Part shown: positions 45,289-54,249 of the stretch, piece by piece | Layout: the number at the start of each line of letters is the position of its first letter | How positions within the stretch are numbered: position 1 is the stretch's first letter | Assembly (NCBI RefSeq): GCF_003024805.1 | Contig: NZ_PUEC01000015.1 | Coordinates: 21,466-85,465 of the forward strand | Source of the DNA: Duncaniella muris | Lineage (GTDB): Bacteria > Bacteroidota > Bacteroidia > Bacteroidales > Muribaculaceae | Direction: 5' to 3' | Length of the DNA: 64,000 nucleotides | Position numbers and translations under genes: made by a program | Notes under the pieces: generated by a model | Databases searched by the model: none | What the model was told of the DNA's origin: nothing | Seen by the model: only the letters and a program-made list of their open reading frames with translations

Positions 45289-46479
45289 TTATATCAGATA
45301 ATGTTTCGGTATATTATCCTGCCTTCTTTTCACTATGCCTATAAATTCCGAAAGATCCTTCAATTGGTTCTGATATGCTTTTGGGAAGCTTTGTATATAC
45401 GGCTTAGGCACAATCAGTGTCAATTTCGCATCAGACATTTCTTTCAACTGCGAAAGGGATATTCCCTGCTGCAAGGTAAACAAATATTTTTCCTCAACCC
45501 TATCCGCTTCCGAGAGAACCTGTCGCCACCGATCTTTGCATGTCGTTTTTGCCCCCAGAACAACAAGATCTTTGGCAGGAAATTCAAAATTATGATAACA
45601 GGAACTGTTTGGAAATAAAAAATCCGGACGTTTCTTACCTTCTGTCAGAGCCTGTTCTTCAAATACAAGATCGTTCTTTGAGAATAACTCTGACAAATGA
45701 TGTTCAAGAGATTTTCCCGCTCTGGATTTCCTCCGGTTCAATACTTCATTGGCGATCCTGACAAATTCATCGACAGATTCAAATGCGTTTTTGAGTTTGC
45801 CGGAATATATTTTTTCTTCTATAAGTCTAAAAAGTCTATATTCTGCATCGAGCCAAGAAAGGAGCAATGAATCAGGCGACTTTATAAAATCGGATTTACT
45901 GATCGAATGAGCCTTATTAAAGTTCAATTGAGCCAGCGAAGACATCTGTAAGGTTGTCGGAAAATCATCCAATTCACGCACATGTTCCTGAAAAAACATC
46001 TCCAATTTCTTATCCGGATCAGTGCCTCCAGCGGTTATCAGCTGATTAGTTTCATTCGGGCTAAGATTAAAGTAAGCATAGAACCCATCTATATCATCAT
46101 CTGAGGATAACACATAAGCTACATAATCAGAATCTGTCATTTTGCTCAAAATAAGCAATGACCCTATATATTCGTCATTCAGGAACGGAAAATCGCGCCC
46201 GAATCGGGTGATACGGTATTCATTTCTTGTCCTCTGACCGTAATATTTCATACGGCTTGTAGTATAAAAATCATCTTGCCACAGGATGCTGACAGTCTTT
46301 TCTTTGTTCTCGCCTTTACGTCCTAATTCATCGAACAATAACGGAGCAGCACATTTCGGCACATAGAAACCCGATTGATGCCCACCGGTCTGACCTGTAT
46401 CATTCGCTGTTATATAACGGCACCATGCCTTCTCCGAACGCTGTATTGCATTTATAGCAGACTCAAGCAGATTGTTCAT
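45289..46479 (-). CDS. EcoRII-type type II restriction endonuclease
   Basis: This is a type IIE/F restriction enzyme of 396 aa, by likeness cutting CCWGG-type sites. The N-terminal 200 residues match the effector-binding region of EcoRII ([33 protein letters not shown]). The C-terminal PD-(D/E)XK domain shows [19 protein letters not shown] with the first Glu, [10 protein letters not shown] with the Asp, and [15 protein letters not shown] with the two lysines spaced as in EcoRII. It overlaps the methyltransferase gene by 17 bp, giving coupled expression of a pair. The AT-rich codon use differs from the core genes, a sign of transfer. The true recognition site would need testing. Confidence 0.9.
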   Translation of the reverse strand: MNNLLESAINAIQRSEKAWCRYITANDTGQTGGHQSGFYVPKCAAPLLFDELGRKGENKEKTVSILWQDDFYTTSRMKYYGQRTRNEYRITRFGRDFPFLNDEYIGSLLILSKMTDSDYVAYVLSSDDDIDGFYAYFNLSPNETNQLITAGGTDPDKKLEMFFQEHVRELDDFPTTLQMSSLAQLNFNKAHSISKSDFIKSPDSLLLSWLDAEYRLFRLIEEKIYSGKLKNAFESVDEFVRIANEVLNRRKSRAGKSLEHHLSELFSKNDLVFEEQALTEGKKRPDFLFPNSSCYHNFEFPAKDLVVLGAKTTCKDRWRQVLSEADRVEEKYLFTLQQGISLSQLKEMSDAKLTLIVPKPYIQSFPKAYQNQLKDLSEFIGIVKRRQDNIPKHYLI

Positions 46480-47740
46480 TTTTCTTCAATACTTTAATTA
46501 TTTGTTCAGCGACTGCGGTTATCAACGGAACAACGACCGAATTACCGCATTGCCTATACGCTTGGACATCAGAAACCTGATCAAGTCTATACTCATCCGG
46601 ATAACCCATCAGTCTGGCACATTCACGAGGAGTAAGCCTCCGAGGATTCATCCCCTCTCCACGAGGAATCAGTATTTCCGAGCCGTCTTTATAGTAACGG
46701 GCACTCAAAGTTCTGGAAATACCTTTGATATCAACCAGGCCGAAACCAAATCCATTGCCCTTTGCTTTATGCTTGTCTGCATAATTTTTCAAATATGACC
46801 AAAGCTTATCGCTCAGAACATACTTATCATCCACTGCCGATTCCAATATTTCCGTCATAGAGTGATCTCCTCTACCCACAGGGGGGAATTGAAAGTCTTC
46901 CTGCCCATGAAAAACGGATTTATCAAAACCTACCATAATTATTCGCTCTCTGTGTTGCGGAACATAATCCTGCCCATCCATTACAAGATAATGGAGAGTA
47001 TAATTCAGTTCTTCAAGAGTACCTTTGATAACCGCAAAGGTATTACCCTTGTCATGCGACACCAGATTCTTCACATTTTCAAGAAAAAAAGCCTTTGGTC
47101 TATGACGTGATATAATTTCAGCCACATCAAAAAACAACGTACCTTGGGCCTTATCCTTGAATCCTGTCTCACGTCCAAGACTATTCTTTTTAGAAACTCC
47201 GGCTATTGAAAAAGGCTGACATGGAAATCCAGCACACAGGACATCGAATTTTTCAGGAATATAACCCTTGACATATTCCTTTGTTATATCACCAAAAGGA
47301 ACTTCACCAAAATTCGCAAAATATGTTCTTTGAGCAAATTTATTCCATTCGGAAGAAAAGACACATTTCCCTCCGTGCGCCTGCATAGCCAATCTGAAAC
47401 CTCCCATACCGGCAAACAAGTCTATAAATGTAAACTCTGTATTTCGTGGCGCCGGGAACGGTATATCTAAGAACTCTTTAAAAAGACCATAAGACAATTG
47501 TGGTTCAGCCACACAATTGTCAGCCTCTTTCTGTTCTGAATCTGCATGTCTGTAATATAAATCAAGACATCTTTCAGAATAAGCCGCAATATCCATATCT
47601 ACAGTATCATCCAACCTATGAACATAATGACTTATTATTGCTAACTTGTCCTCATTAGAGTAGTTACAAGACAGCTTTTCATTATTGCATGGAAAGTCCG
47701 GGAATTTAAATTTAAACAGATTTTCTATATTTTTTCTCAT
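46463..47740 (-). CDS. DNA (cytosine-5-)-methyltransferase (Dcm/EcoRII type)
   Basis: This 5-methylcytosine methyltransferase of 425 aa protects host DNA from the EcoRII-like enzyme downstream. The motifs are [27 protein letters not shown] with catalytic Cys, [30 protein letters not shown] and [14 protein letters not shown] target-recognition domain sits between VIII and X ([20 protein letters not shown]). The N-terminal extension of about 100 residues is typical of Dcm and M.EcoRII. The ATG at 47740 (MRKNIENLF) is preferred to a TTG four codons upstream. It is AT-rich like its partner. No vsr repair gene is present. Confidence 0.93.
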   Translation of the reverse strand: MRKNIENLFKFKFPDFPCNNEKLSCNYSNEDKLAIISHYVHRLDDTVDMDIAAYSERCLDLYYRHADSEQKEADNCVAEPQLSYGLFKEFLDIPFPAPRNTEFTFIDLFAGMGGFRLAMQAHGGKCVFSSEWNKFAQRTYFANFGEVPFGDITKEYVKGYIPEKFDVLCAGFPCQPFSIAGVSKKNSLGRETGFKDKAQGTLFFDVAEIISRHRPKAFFLENVKNLVSHDKGNTFAVIKGTLEELNYTLHYLVMDGQDYVPQHRERIIMVGFDKSVFHGQEDFQFPPVGRGDHSMTEILESAVDDKYVLSDKLWSYLKNYADKHKAKGNGFGFGLVDIKGISRTLSARYYKDGSEILIPRGEGMNPRRLTPRECARLMGYPDEYRLDQVSDVQAYRQCGNSVVVPLITAVAEQIIKVLKKNEQSA

Positions 47741-47765
47741 TGGATGATTCAATACTTATAGTTCA

Positions 47766-47796
47766 CAAAATTAGATAAATTATTTCGTCTTTACAA
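47766..47796 (-). promoter_or_regulatory. Promoter of the restriction-modification genes
   Basis: On the minus strand TTG (47794-47796) and TAATTTTG (47766-47773) are 20 bp apart, about 25 bp before the methyltransferase start. No separate control (C) protein gene is present. Confidence 0.6.
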
Positions 47797-47882
47797 TTCC
47801 GAATTATTGAAATCGTAAAAAGCCTTGTAGTTATAAGTCCTTTCGTTGACATTTTTAATTCGCTTTTTACATAGTTTTTTAC

Positions 47883-47890
47883 TAAATTTG
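47883..47890 (+). promoter_or_regulatory. -7 promoter box of gltX
   Basis: TAAATTTG followed by C fits the -7 consensus exactly and lies 25 bp upstream of the gltX start. The -33 box is weak. Confidence 0.6.
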
Positions 47891-47915
47891 CCACTCAAAT
47901 AAACCACAGTCAAAT

Positions 47916-49451
47916 ATGGACCGCAAAGTTAGAGTGAGATTCGCCCCCTCCCCCACAGGGCCTCTTCATATCGGCGGCGTCCGCACCGCCCTTTACAATT
48001 ATCTTTTTGCACGCCGTCACGGCGGCGACATGATTCTCCGCATCGAGGACACTGATTCGAACCGTTTTGTGCCCGGCGCCGAAGACTATATCAACGAATC
48101 GCTTGCCTGGCTCGGCATCAAGATTGACGAAGGTGTGCGCGAAGGCGGCAACTTCGGGCCCTACAAGCAGAGCGAGCGCCGCGACATCTACCGCAAGTAT
48201 GTGAAGCAGCTCCTCGACAACGGCAAGGCCTACATTGCCTTCGACACCCCTGAGGAACTCGAAGCAACCCGCGCCGCAACCCCCAACTTCCAGTATGACG
48301 CCTCGACCCGTCTGGGAATGCGCAACTCGCTCTCTCTTCCCGCCGAGGAGGTGAAAAGCCTGATCGACGGCGGCACTCCCTACGTGGTCCGCTTCCTAAT
48401 CGAGCCGGGCCGCGACGTGGAGGTCAACGACCTGCTCCGCGGAAAGGTGACCATCAATTCTTCTATCCTCGATGACAAGGTGCTCTACAAGAGCGCCGAC
48501 GATCTGCCCACCTATCACCTGGCCAACATTGTCGACGACCACCTGATGGAAGTCTCCCACGTGATCCGCGGTGAGGAATGGCTCCCCTCGGCACCCCTCC
48601 ACGTGCTTCTCTACGAGGCATTCGGCTGGGCCGACACGCGCCCCGACTTCGTGCACCTGCCCCTGCTGCTCAAGCCCGATGGCAAAGGCAAACTCTCGAA
48701 GCGCGACGGCGACCGCCTCGGCTTCCCTGTCTTCCCCCTCGAATGGCACGATCCAAAGACCGGAGCCATCTCGTCGGGCTACCGCGAGTCGGGCTATCTG
48801 CCTGAAGCTGTCATCAACTTCCTCGCCCTGCTCGGCTGGAACCCCGGCGATGACACCGAGATCATGTCGATGGACGAACTTATCAGCAAATTCTCTTTCG
48901 ACCACTGCTCCCGCTCAGGCGCCAAGTTTGCCTTCGACAAGGGCCGCTGGTTCAACCACGAATACATCCAGGCCACTCCCGATGCCGAACTGACCCGCCT
49001 CTTCCGCCCTGTGCTGGAAGCCAACGGCGTGAACCCCGACGATTTCGGCGACGACTACATAACCCGCGTCATCAGCCTCGTCAAGGGCCGTGTCAACTTC
49101 GTGGCCGAGCTCTGGGACCAGTCGAAATTCTTCTTCAAGACCCCTGAGACCTATGCGGAAAAAGACATCAAGAAGCGCTGGAAGCCTGAAACACCGCAGC
49201 TGCTCGCCGAACTCATCGAACAGCTCCGCGCCCTCCCCGACTTCAGCTCTGCCGCAGCCGAGCCCCCGGTGCTCGAATGGGTGGCAGCCAAGGGCTATCA
49301 TCTCGGCAACGTCATGAACGCCTTCCGCCTGACCCTGGTGGGCGAATGCAAGGGGCCCCACATCTTCGACATCACCGAACTGCTGGGCCTCGAAGAGACC
49401 GTCAGACGCATCACCCGAGGCATCGAGACCATCAGCCTCCCCGAAGCATAG
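47916..49451 (+). CDS. gltX: Glutamyl-tRNA synthetase
   Basis: This class I aminoacyl-tRNA synthetase charges tRNA-Glu. The 511-aa protein has the HIGH motif in [17 protein letters not shown], the zinc-independent GluRS body, the KMSKS-type motif [15 protein letters not shown], and a C-terminal anticodon-binding helical domain. It is the first gene after the restriction-modification island and has normal host codon use. argC follows after 63 bp. Confidence 0.97.
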   Translation: MDRKVRVRFAPSPTGPLHIGGVRTALYNYLFARRHGGDMILRIEDTDSNRFVPGAEDYINESLAWLGIKIDEGVREGGNFGPYKQSERRDIYRKYVKQLLDNGKAYIAFDTPEELEATRAATPNFQYDASTRLGMRNSLSLPAEEVKSLIDGGTPYVVRFLIEPGRDVEVNDLLRGKVTINSSILDDKVLYKSADDLPTYHLANIVDDHLMEVSHVIRGEEWLPSAPLHVLLYEAFGWADTRPDFVHLPLLLKPDGKGKLSKRDGDRLGFPVFPLEWHDPKTGAISSGYRESGYLPEAVINFLALLGWNPGDDTEIMSMDELISKFSFDHCSRSGAKFAFDKGRWFNHEYIQATPDAELTRLFRPVLEANGVNPDDFGDDYITRVISLVKGRVNFVAELWDQSKFFFKTPETYAEKDIKKRWKPETPQLLAELIEQLRALPDFSSAAAEPPVLEWVAAKGYHLGNVMNAFRLTLVGECKGPHIFDITELLGLEETVRRITRGIETISLPEA

Positions 49452-49514
49452 TCAACCGGACATCAATCCTCACACACACAGTATCTCTCACACAGAATCT
49501 ATCGAAACAGAACC

Positions 49515-50486
49515 ATGATACGCGTAGGAATCATCGGCGGTTCCGGTTATGCCGCCGGAGAGTTGGTCAGAATTCTCCTCAACCACCCCGACGTCGAACT
49601 GAAGTGGGTCCACTCCCGCACCGTGGCCGGACAGCGCATTGTCGACGTCCACCAGGGACTTCACGGCGAGATCGACATGAGCTTCTCAAACACGATCGAC
49701 CTGAAAAACATCGACGTCCTCTTCTGCTGCCGCCCCGCAGGCAAAACCCGTGAGTTCATCGAAACCCACACCATACCGGAAGACCTCAAGATCATAGACC
49801 TCGCCCGCGACCACCGCATCGAGGACGGCTCGCATGACTTTATCTACGGTCTTTCAGAACTGAACCGCAAGCCGATGGTGCGCGGAGCCAAGCATGTGGC
49901 CAATCCAGGCTGCCTCGCAATGGCCGTGGAACTCTCGCTGATACCCCTGGCCAAAAACCTGCTGCTCAACTCCGACATCCACACCACCATCGTCACCGGA
50001 GCCACAAGCGAAGGAGCCGAACGCCGGCCCACAACCCACTATGCCTGGCGCAACGACAACATGGTGGTCTACCGCCCCTTTGCCCATCCGCAGATGCCTG
50101 AGATACTTCAGGTGCTCAGAGCCATGCAGCAGAGCTTCGACTCACAGATCCACATGCTGCCGATGCGCGGTTCATTCTCGCGCGGCATAATGGCAGTCAG
50201 CTATCTCGACTGCCCGCTGGAGCTCACCGAGATCATCAGGATCTACAGCGAATACTTCGCCGACCACAACTTCACGTTCATCACCTCCAAGATTCCTGAC
50301 CTGAAAGACGTGGTCAACACCAACAAGTGCATCATCCACCTCGACAAGATCGGAGGCAAGCTGCTCATCACAGCCGTGATCGACAACCTCCTCAAGGGAG
50401 GCGCCGGCAACGCGGTCCACACCATGAACCTGCTCTTCGGACTCCAGGAGACCACCGGTCTCACCATGAAGGCCACCGGCTACTGA
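49515..50486 (+). CDS. argC: N-acetyl-gamma-glutamyl-phosphate reductase
   Basis: ArgC reduces N-acetylglutamyl phosphate to the semialdehyde with NADPH in arginine synthesis. The 323-aa protein starts with the Rossmann motif GIIGGSGYAAGELVRIL and has the catalytic Cys in HVANPGCLAMAVELSLIPL, followed by the conserved GATSEGAERR block and LLKGGAGNAVHTMNLLFG near the end. No other arg gene is in the window. Its last 315 bp are overlapped on the other strand by an open frame that belongs to the next gene. Confidence 0.96.
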   Translation: MIRVGIIGGSGYAAGELVRILLNHPDVELKWVHSRTVAGQRIVDVHQGLHGEIDMSFSNTIDLKNIDVLFCCRPAGKTREFIETHTIPEDLKIIDLARDHRIEDGSHDFIYGLSELNRKPMVRGAKHVANPGCLAMAVELSLIPLAKNLLLNSDIHTTIVTGATSEGAERRPTTHYAWRNDNMVVYRPFAHPQMPEILQVLRAMQQSFDSQIHMLPMRGSFSRGIMAVSYLDCPLELTEIIRIYSEYFADHNFTFITSKIPDLKDVVNTNKCIIHLDKIGGKLLITAVIDNLLKGGAGNAVHTMNLLFGLQETTGLTMKATGY

Positions 50487-50891
50487 TCTGTCACCGTCTG
50501 TCACGGGCACCTCTGCCTGCTGAGACACATCATCACCATCAAGCGGCTGCCCCGTTCGGGCGGCCGCTTTTGCTTCACGCCGGCGCGCAGCAGCCTCGCG
50601 CGCACGGCGTGAGCGCGCCATAGCCTTGTCAATCTCAGGCCGCAAAAGAGCAAAAGTCATCAGCGCGTCAATGCCGTCTGACCTGACCGGAGCCGGGCCG
50701 CCGGCCATATAGCCGTCGATAATGTGCATGATCATAAGATATTGGGTTCTGTGGTCACAGAGATATGACGTGGCTATGCCGACGCGATTGCTGATGTCGT
50801 CATAAAACTTCTGTGACACAGGGCGTTTGGGCTCGGCCTGACGCTTCTGTCTTTTTACCTTGGTATTATTGCCGGTAACAGTGGTTTTCAT
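50172..50891 (-). CDS. Hypothetical protein overlapping argC tail to tail
   Basis: The frame encodes 239 aa from the ATG at 50891 (MKTTVTGNNTK). The first 130 residues look like a real protein: a basic start (KVKRQKRQAEPKRPVSQKF), then YDDISNRVGIATSYLCDHRTQYL, MIMHIIDGYMAGG and a charged helix ALLRPEIDKAMARSRRA. It weakly resembles short phage-linked proteins of the DUF6291 kind. The last 105 residues are antisense to argC and look like a read-through tail (EEVVDHGCDEQLASDLV). No stop occurs before 50172, so as it stands the product must include that tail. The upstream open part of the frame (to 51098) runs through repeat DNA and is not coding. Confidence 0.5.
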   Translation of the reverse strand: MKTTVTGNNTKVKRQKRQAEPKRPVSQKFYDDISNRVGIATSYLCDHRTQYLMIMHIIDGYMAGGPAPVRSDGIDALMTFALLRPEIDKAMARSRRAREAAARRREAKAAARTGQPLDGDDVSQQAEVPVTDGDRSVAGGLHGETGGLLESEEQVHGVDRVAGASLEEVVDHGCDEQLASDLVEVDDALVGVDHVFQVRNLGGDEREVVVGEVFAVDPDDLGELQRAVEIADCHYAARE

Positions 50892-51013
50892 AGCTTCAAA
50901 ACGTGGTTGAAAGGTTAAAAGGTTATTGAAATCCATATCGGAAAGAACTTCTGCAAAGATACAACACCCGGCCCCCGAAAGAGTGCGATAATGCGGAGAC
51001 AGACCGTCCGGAA

Positions 51014-51131
51014 CCGTAAATCGGTGTCCTCGACCGGACACCTTTACCGGGGTAATAGCTAACCCGTGACACCTGCGCGCCTTGCGCTGCGGTGTCACGG
51101 GCTACGAGTAAATCTGCGTCCTCCGGACGCC
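51014..51131 (-). repeat. Triple-hairpin dispersed repeat, inverted copy C'
   Basis: This copy is in reverse orientation to the other four. Its central stem is CCCGTGACACC / GGTGTCACGGG, its outer stems GGTGTCC/GGACACC and GCGTCC/GGACGC. Compared with the other copies, the two sides of the central and first stems have changed together so that pairing is kept. It lies upstream of the overlapping ORF's start. Confidence 0.8.
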
Positions 51132-51133
51132 AG

Positions 51134-51420
51134 GCCGGCCGGACAGCGGGTGTCAGCCATGACGCCTTCCGGACGGGCCACGGGTGGCGGATGTCCGCAT
51201 GACGGATTTCGGACGGACCGCGGACAGTGGGTGTCCGCCAGGACACCGGTTTACTCGTAGCCCCCGACACCGCAGCGCAAAGCGCGTAGGTGTCGGGGGG
51301 AAAAAGACATTCATGCCAATGTGGTGTCCGGTCGAGGACACCGATTTACCGCCCCGGATGGCCCCGCGATCGGCGGGTGTCCGCCATGACGGATTCCTGA
51401 CGGCCCGCCGGCGGGCGCAC
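51134..51420. repeat. Degenerate partial repeat units around copy C
   Basis: Several loose units of about 37 bp built on GGTGTCCGCCATGACGG flank copy C, for example near 51149, 51187 and 51376, and again near 54205 beside copy D. They look like decayed or nested hairpin-1 parts of the same repeat family. Confidence 0.55.
51230..51350 (+). repeat. Triple-hairpin dispersed repeat, copy C
   Basis: It has hairpin 1 GGTGTCC/GGACACC, hairpin 2 CCCCCGACACC / GGTGTCGGGGG with inner AGCGCAAAGCGC, and hairpin 3 GGTGTCC/GGACACC with GATTTACC. The spacer CATTCATGCCAATGT is shared with copy D but differs from A and B, so two subfamilies exist. Confidence 0.85.
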
Positions 51421-51421
51421 G

Positions 51422-51457
51422 AAAAAGCCCGGCGGGACGCTGGTTCCACTGCCGGGC
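51422..51457 (-). terminator. Intrinsic terminator on the minus strand
   Basis: Read on the minus strand, GCCCGGC and GCCGGGC pair over 7 bp and are followed by five T. No gene on that strand ends here, so it probably terminates the structured RNA predicted just upstream. Confidence 0.6.
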
Positions 51458-51690
51458 GGGGTAATAAAAGGCGGGAGGCGGGCTTTTGGTGCCGCCTCTC
51501 TAAGGTTTCTACGGTTTAGAAACCTTCAATCGGGGCAGAGAGAGCCGAATTGTGGTTCGAGCTCTGCTCTTCGCTTATAGCCTGAGGCCTGTGGCGGGAG
51601 GCTACCTTGATGAAGCGTGATGTTGAATTCACGTTCATCTATAAAACCACCCTCCACCGCCTATGGTTGCCTCACGGCCGCTTAAAATAA
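51458..51690 (-). ncRNA. Candidate structured RNA
   Basis: This non-coding stretch contains four strong local stems in a row: AAGGTTTCTA / TAGAAACCTT (51502-51526), GCAGAG / CTCTGC (51535-51567), TAGCC / GGCTA (51578-51604) and GATGAA-CGTGA / TCACGTTCATC with one bulge (51609-51639). On the minus strand it is preceded by TCAATTTGC, one base off the -7 consensus, near 51692, and followed by the intrinsic terminator at 51422. Such a layout suggests an independent RNA of up to 270 nt. It does not match tmRNA, SRP RNA or RNase P cores that I know. The ends and even the strand are inferred. Confidence 0.45.
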
Positions 51691-51731
51691 GCAAATTGAT
51701 GTTGAATATCGCAAATATCGCCGAAAAGGCT

Positions 51732-51740
51732 TATCTTTGC
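51732..51740 (+). promoter_or_regulatory. -7 promoter box of ksgA
   Basis: TATCTTTGC matches the -7 consensus exactly. It lies across the TTG at 51737, which therefore cannot be the start codon. Confidence 0.65.
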
Positions 51741-51769
51741 AGTTGGAAATCACGTATCGCAGAAAAACT

Positions 51770-52600
51770 ATGGCAGTAAACAGAAAAAACCGCGGCGGAG
51801 CCGGATCAGGCTCACCGGTGCGCCCGAAAAAAGCTCTCGGTCAGCACTTTCTGACCGATGAAAGCATTGCCGCCCGCATTGCTTCGACCCTCGATGACTT
51901 CAAGGGACTGCCCGTGATGGAGGTAGGCCCCGGAATGGGCGTGCTAACCAAATATATCATTGCCGGCGGCCACGACGTAAAAGTAGCCGAAATCGACGGC
52001 GAGAGCATAGAATATCTCCGCTACAACTATCCCGAACTGTCGGGGCGCATCCTCGATGCCGATTTTCTGCGGCTCGATCTGGCGCAGACCTATCCCGACG
52101 GACAGAAATTCTGCGTGATCGGAAATTACCCATACAACATCTCATCACAGATCTTCTTTCATGTGCTCGACTACCGCGACCAGGTGGTCTGCTGCTCCGG
52201 AATGCTCCAGCGCGAAGTGGCCGAACGCTTCGCTGCCGCTCCTGGCACAAAGGCCAGAGGCATTCTGAGCGTACTGCTACAGGCCTGGTATGACGTGGAA
52301 TACCTCTTCACGGTGAGCGAGAACGTCTTCAATCCGCCCCCGAAAGTCAAAAGCGGAGTCATCAGAATGACCCGCAACGGTGTGACCGACCTCGGCTGTG
52401 ACGACCGTCTGTTCAAAACCGTGGTGAAGACCTCCTTCGGCCAGCGGCGCAAAACACTGCGCAACTCTCTGCGCGGACTCTTCCCGGCCGGAGTGCCGTT
52501 GCCTGACGACCCGCTGCTCTCCATGCGCCCCGAACAGCTCACTGTCAAGCAGTTCATAGAGCTCACACGGCTCATCGCCTCATGCGCCCGTCAGGACTGA
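51770..52600 (+). CDS. rsmA: 16S rRNA dimethyladenosine transferase KsgA/RsmA
   Basis: KsgA dimethylates two adjacent adenines near the 3' end of 16S rRNA. The 276-aa protein starts with a basic tail (MAVNRKNRGGAGSG) and then PKKALGQHFLTDESIAARI, the SAM motif VMEVGPGMGVLTKYI, the adenine-binding motif IGNYPYNISSQIF, and FNPPPKVKSGVIRM. The start at 51770 is decided by the promoter box upstream. mgtE follows after about 80 bp. Confidence 0.95.
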   Translation: MAVNRKNRGGAGSGSPVRPKKALGQHFLTDESIAARIASTLDDFKGLPVMEVGPGMGVLTKYIIAGGHDVKVAEIDGESIEYLRYNYPELSGRILDADFLRLDLAQTYPDGQKFCVIGNYPYNISSQIFFHVLDYRDQVVCCSGMLQREVAERFAAAPGTKARGILSVLLQAWYDVEYLFTVSENVFNPPPKVKSGVIRMTRNGVTDLGCDDRLFKTVVKTSFGQRRKTLRNSLRGLFPAGVPLPDDPLLSMRPEQLTVKQFIELTRLIASCARQD

Positions 52601-52681
52601 ATGACCCTCTGACATGGCGCCCCGAATGAGCAAACCAACGGAAGTCTTACCCCACAAGCACCACTCCAAAAGCCTCGCACC

Positions 52682-54046
52682 ATGAAAGAATTCACCCCCG
52701 AATATCTCGAACATCTCCGCAAAATAATCCATGACCGCGCCGACGCCGCGGCCCGCGAGGAACTCGCCGATCTCCACCCGGCCGACATTGCCGAACTCTA
52801 TCAGGATCTCGACCTCGAAGAAGCCGAATATCTCTTCAAACTTCTTGACGAAGAGATGCAGGCCGATGTGCTCATGGAACTCGACGAGGATGACCGCGCC
52901 AAGCTCCTCTCTAAGATGGACGTGGCCGACATCGCCAAGCAGATCGAACACCTTGACACCGACGATGCCGTTGACATCATCCAGGAGCTCGACGAGGATG
53001 ACCGCGAGAAGATCCTCAGCCACATCGACGACGTCGAGCAGGCCGGCGATATCATCGACCTTCTGAAATATGACGAAGACACTGCCGGCGGCCTCATGGG
53101 CACCGAAATGATAGTGGTCAACGAAAACTGGAGCATGCCCGAATGCATCAAACAGATGCGTATGCAGGCCGAGGACATGGACGAGGTCTACTACGTCTAT
53201 GTGGTTGACAACGAAGACCGTCTGCGCGGCACCCTTCCGCTGAAAAAACTCATCACCCACCCCTCGGTATCGAAAATACGCCACGTGATGGAGACCGATC
53301 CGGTGGCCGTGAAGGCCGACACGCCGATTGACGATGTGGCCCTCGATTTCGAAAAATATGACCTTGTGGCCATGCCGGTCATCGACTCCATAGGCCGTCT
53401 GCTTGGACGCATAACCGTCGACGACGTCATGGACAAGGTGCGTGACTCAAGCGAACGTGACTACCAGCTGGCATCGGGTCTGTCAGGCGACGTGGAGAGC
53501 GACGACAAACTCTTCGCCCAGACCAAAGCACGCCTGCCCTGGCTCCTCATCGGCATGGTGGGAGGACTGTGTAATTCAGTGATTCTCGGACGTTTCGAAG
53601 GTGGATTCGTGGTCGATCCGGCTCTGGCCCTCTTCATCCCCCTGATCGGCGGAACGGGTGGAAACGTCGGCACCCAGTCATCGGCAATCGTGGTGCAGGG
53701 CCTCGCCAACGGTTCGCTCGACATCAAGAAATCCTCGCGCCAGCTGCTCAAGGAGCTCGGCGTCGGACTGCTCAACGGTAGCATCATAGCCCTGCTGGTA
53801 TTCCTCTACAATTTCTTCACCCTCGGAGCCGGCCATGAGGTCACCACCTTCGCCGTGTCAATCTCGATATTCTGTGTGGTGATGTTCGCCTCGGTCTTCG
53901 GCACCTTCGTGCCCCTCACGCTTGAGAAACTGAAAATCGACCCCGCCATAGCCACGGGCCCCTTTATCTCCATCACCAACGACATCATCGGCATGCTCAT
54001 CTACATGTCAATCTCCACCTGGCTCATCGTCTTCTTCGCCCACTGA
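52682..54046 (+). CDS. mgtE: Magnesium transporter MgtE
   Basis: MgtE is a gated magnesium channel of the inner membrane. The 454-aa protein has the N-terminal helical MgtE_N superhelix (LADLHPADIAELYQDLDLEEA), which is repetitive and acidic, then a pair of CBS domains (MGTEMIVVNENWSMPECIK, DPVAVKADTPIDDVALDFEK). A five-helix pore domain follows with PWLLIGMVGGLCNSVILG, LIGGTGGNVGTQSSAIVVQ and FISITNDIIGMLIYMSIS. All parts are complete. It is likely regulated by magnesium binding to the cytoplasmic domains and not at the DNA level. Confidence 0.95.
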   Translation: MKEFTPEYLEHLRKIIHDRADAAAREELADLHPADIAELYQDLDLEEAEYLFKLLDEEMQADVLMELDEDDRAKLLSKMDVADIAKQIEHLDTDDAVDIIQELDEDDREKILSHIDDVEQAGDIIDLLKYDEDTAGGLMGTEMIVVNENWSMPECIKQMRMQAEDMDEVYYVYVVDNEDRLRGTLPLKKLITHPSVSKIRHVMETDPVAVKADTPIDDVALDFEKYDLVAMPVIDSIGRLLGRITVDDVMDKVRDSSERDYQLASGLSGDVESDDKLFAQTKARLPWLLIGMVGGLCNSVILGRFEGGFVVDPALALFIPLIGGTGGNVGTQSSAIVVQGLANGSLDIKKSSRQLLKELGVGLLNGSIIALLVFLYNFFTLGAGHEVTTFAVSISIFCVVMFASVFGTFVPLTLEKLKIDPAIATGPFISITNDIIGMLIYMSISTWLIVFFAH

Positions 54047-54060
54047 TCACCCCACGGGCG

Positions 54061-54180
54061 GGTGTCCGACAGGACACCGATTTAATAGTAGCCCCCGACA
54101 CCGTAGCGCACAGCGCGCAGGTGTCGGGGGTAAAAGATTTTCACGCCAATGTGGTGTCCGGCCGAGGACACCGATTTACC
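54061..54180 (+). repeat. Triple-hairpin dispersed repeat, copy D
   Basis: It has hairpin 1 GGTGTCC/GGACACC, hairpin 2 CCCCCGACACC / GGTGTCGGGGG around GCGCACAGCGC, and hairpin 3 GGTGTCC/GGACACC with GATTTACC. It begins 14 bp after the mgtE stop and lies between the convergent mgtE and DUF4294 genes. Confidence 0.85.
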
Positions 54181-54249
54181 AAACCGAATGGCTCCGCGGA
54201 GGGTGGGTGTCCGCCAGGACGCAACCCGGACGGTTCCGCGGGCTGCGGG

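Noticed and set aside
49277..49753. 158-aa frame across the gltX-argC junction
   Set aside because: Arg/His-rich out-of-frame read through two certain genes.
51134..51420. CRISPR array
   Set aside because: The repeats are degenerate, of unequal spacing, made of hairpin parts, and there are no cas genes or unique spacers of constant length.
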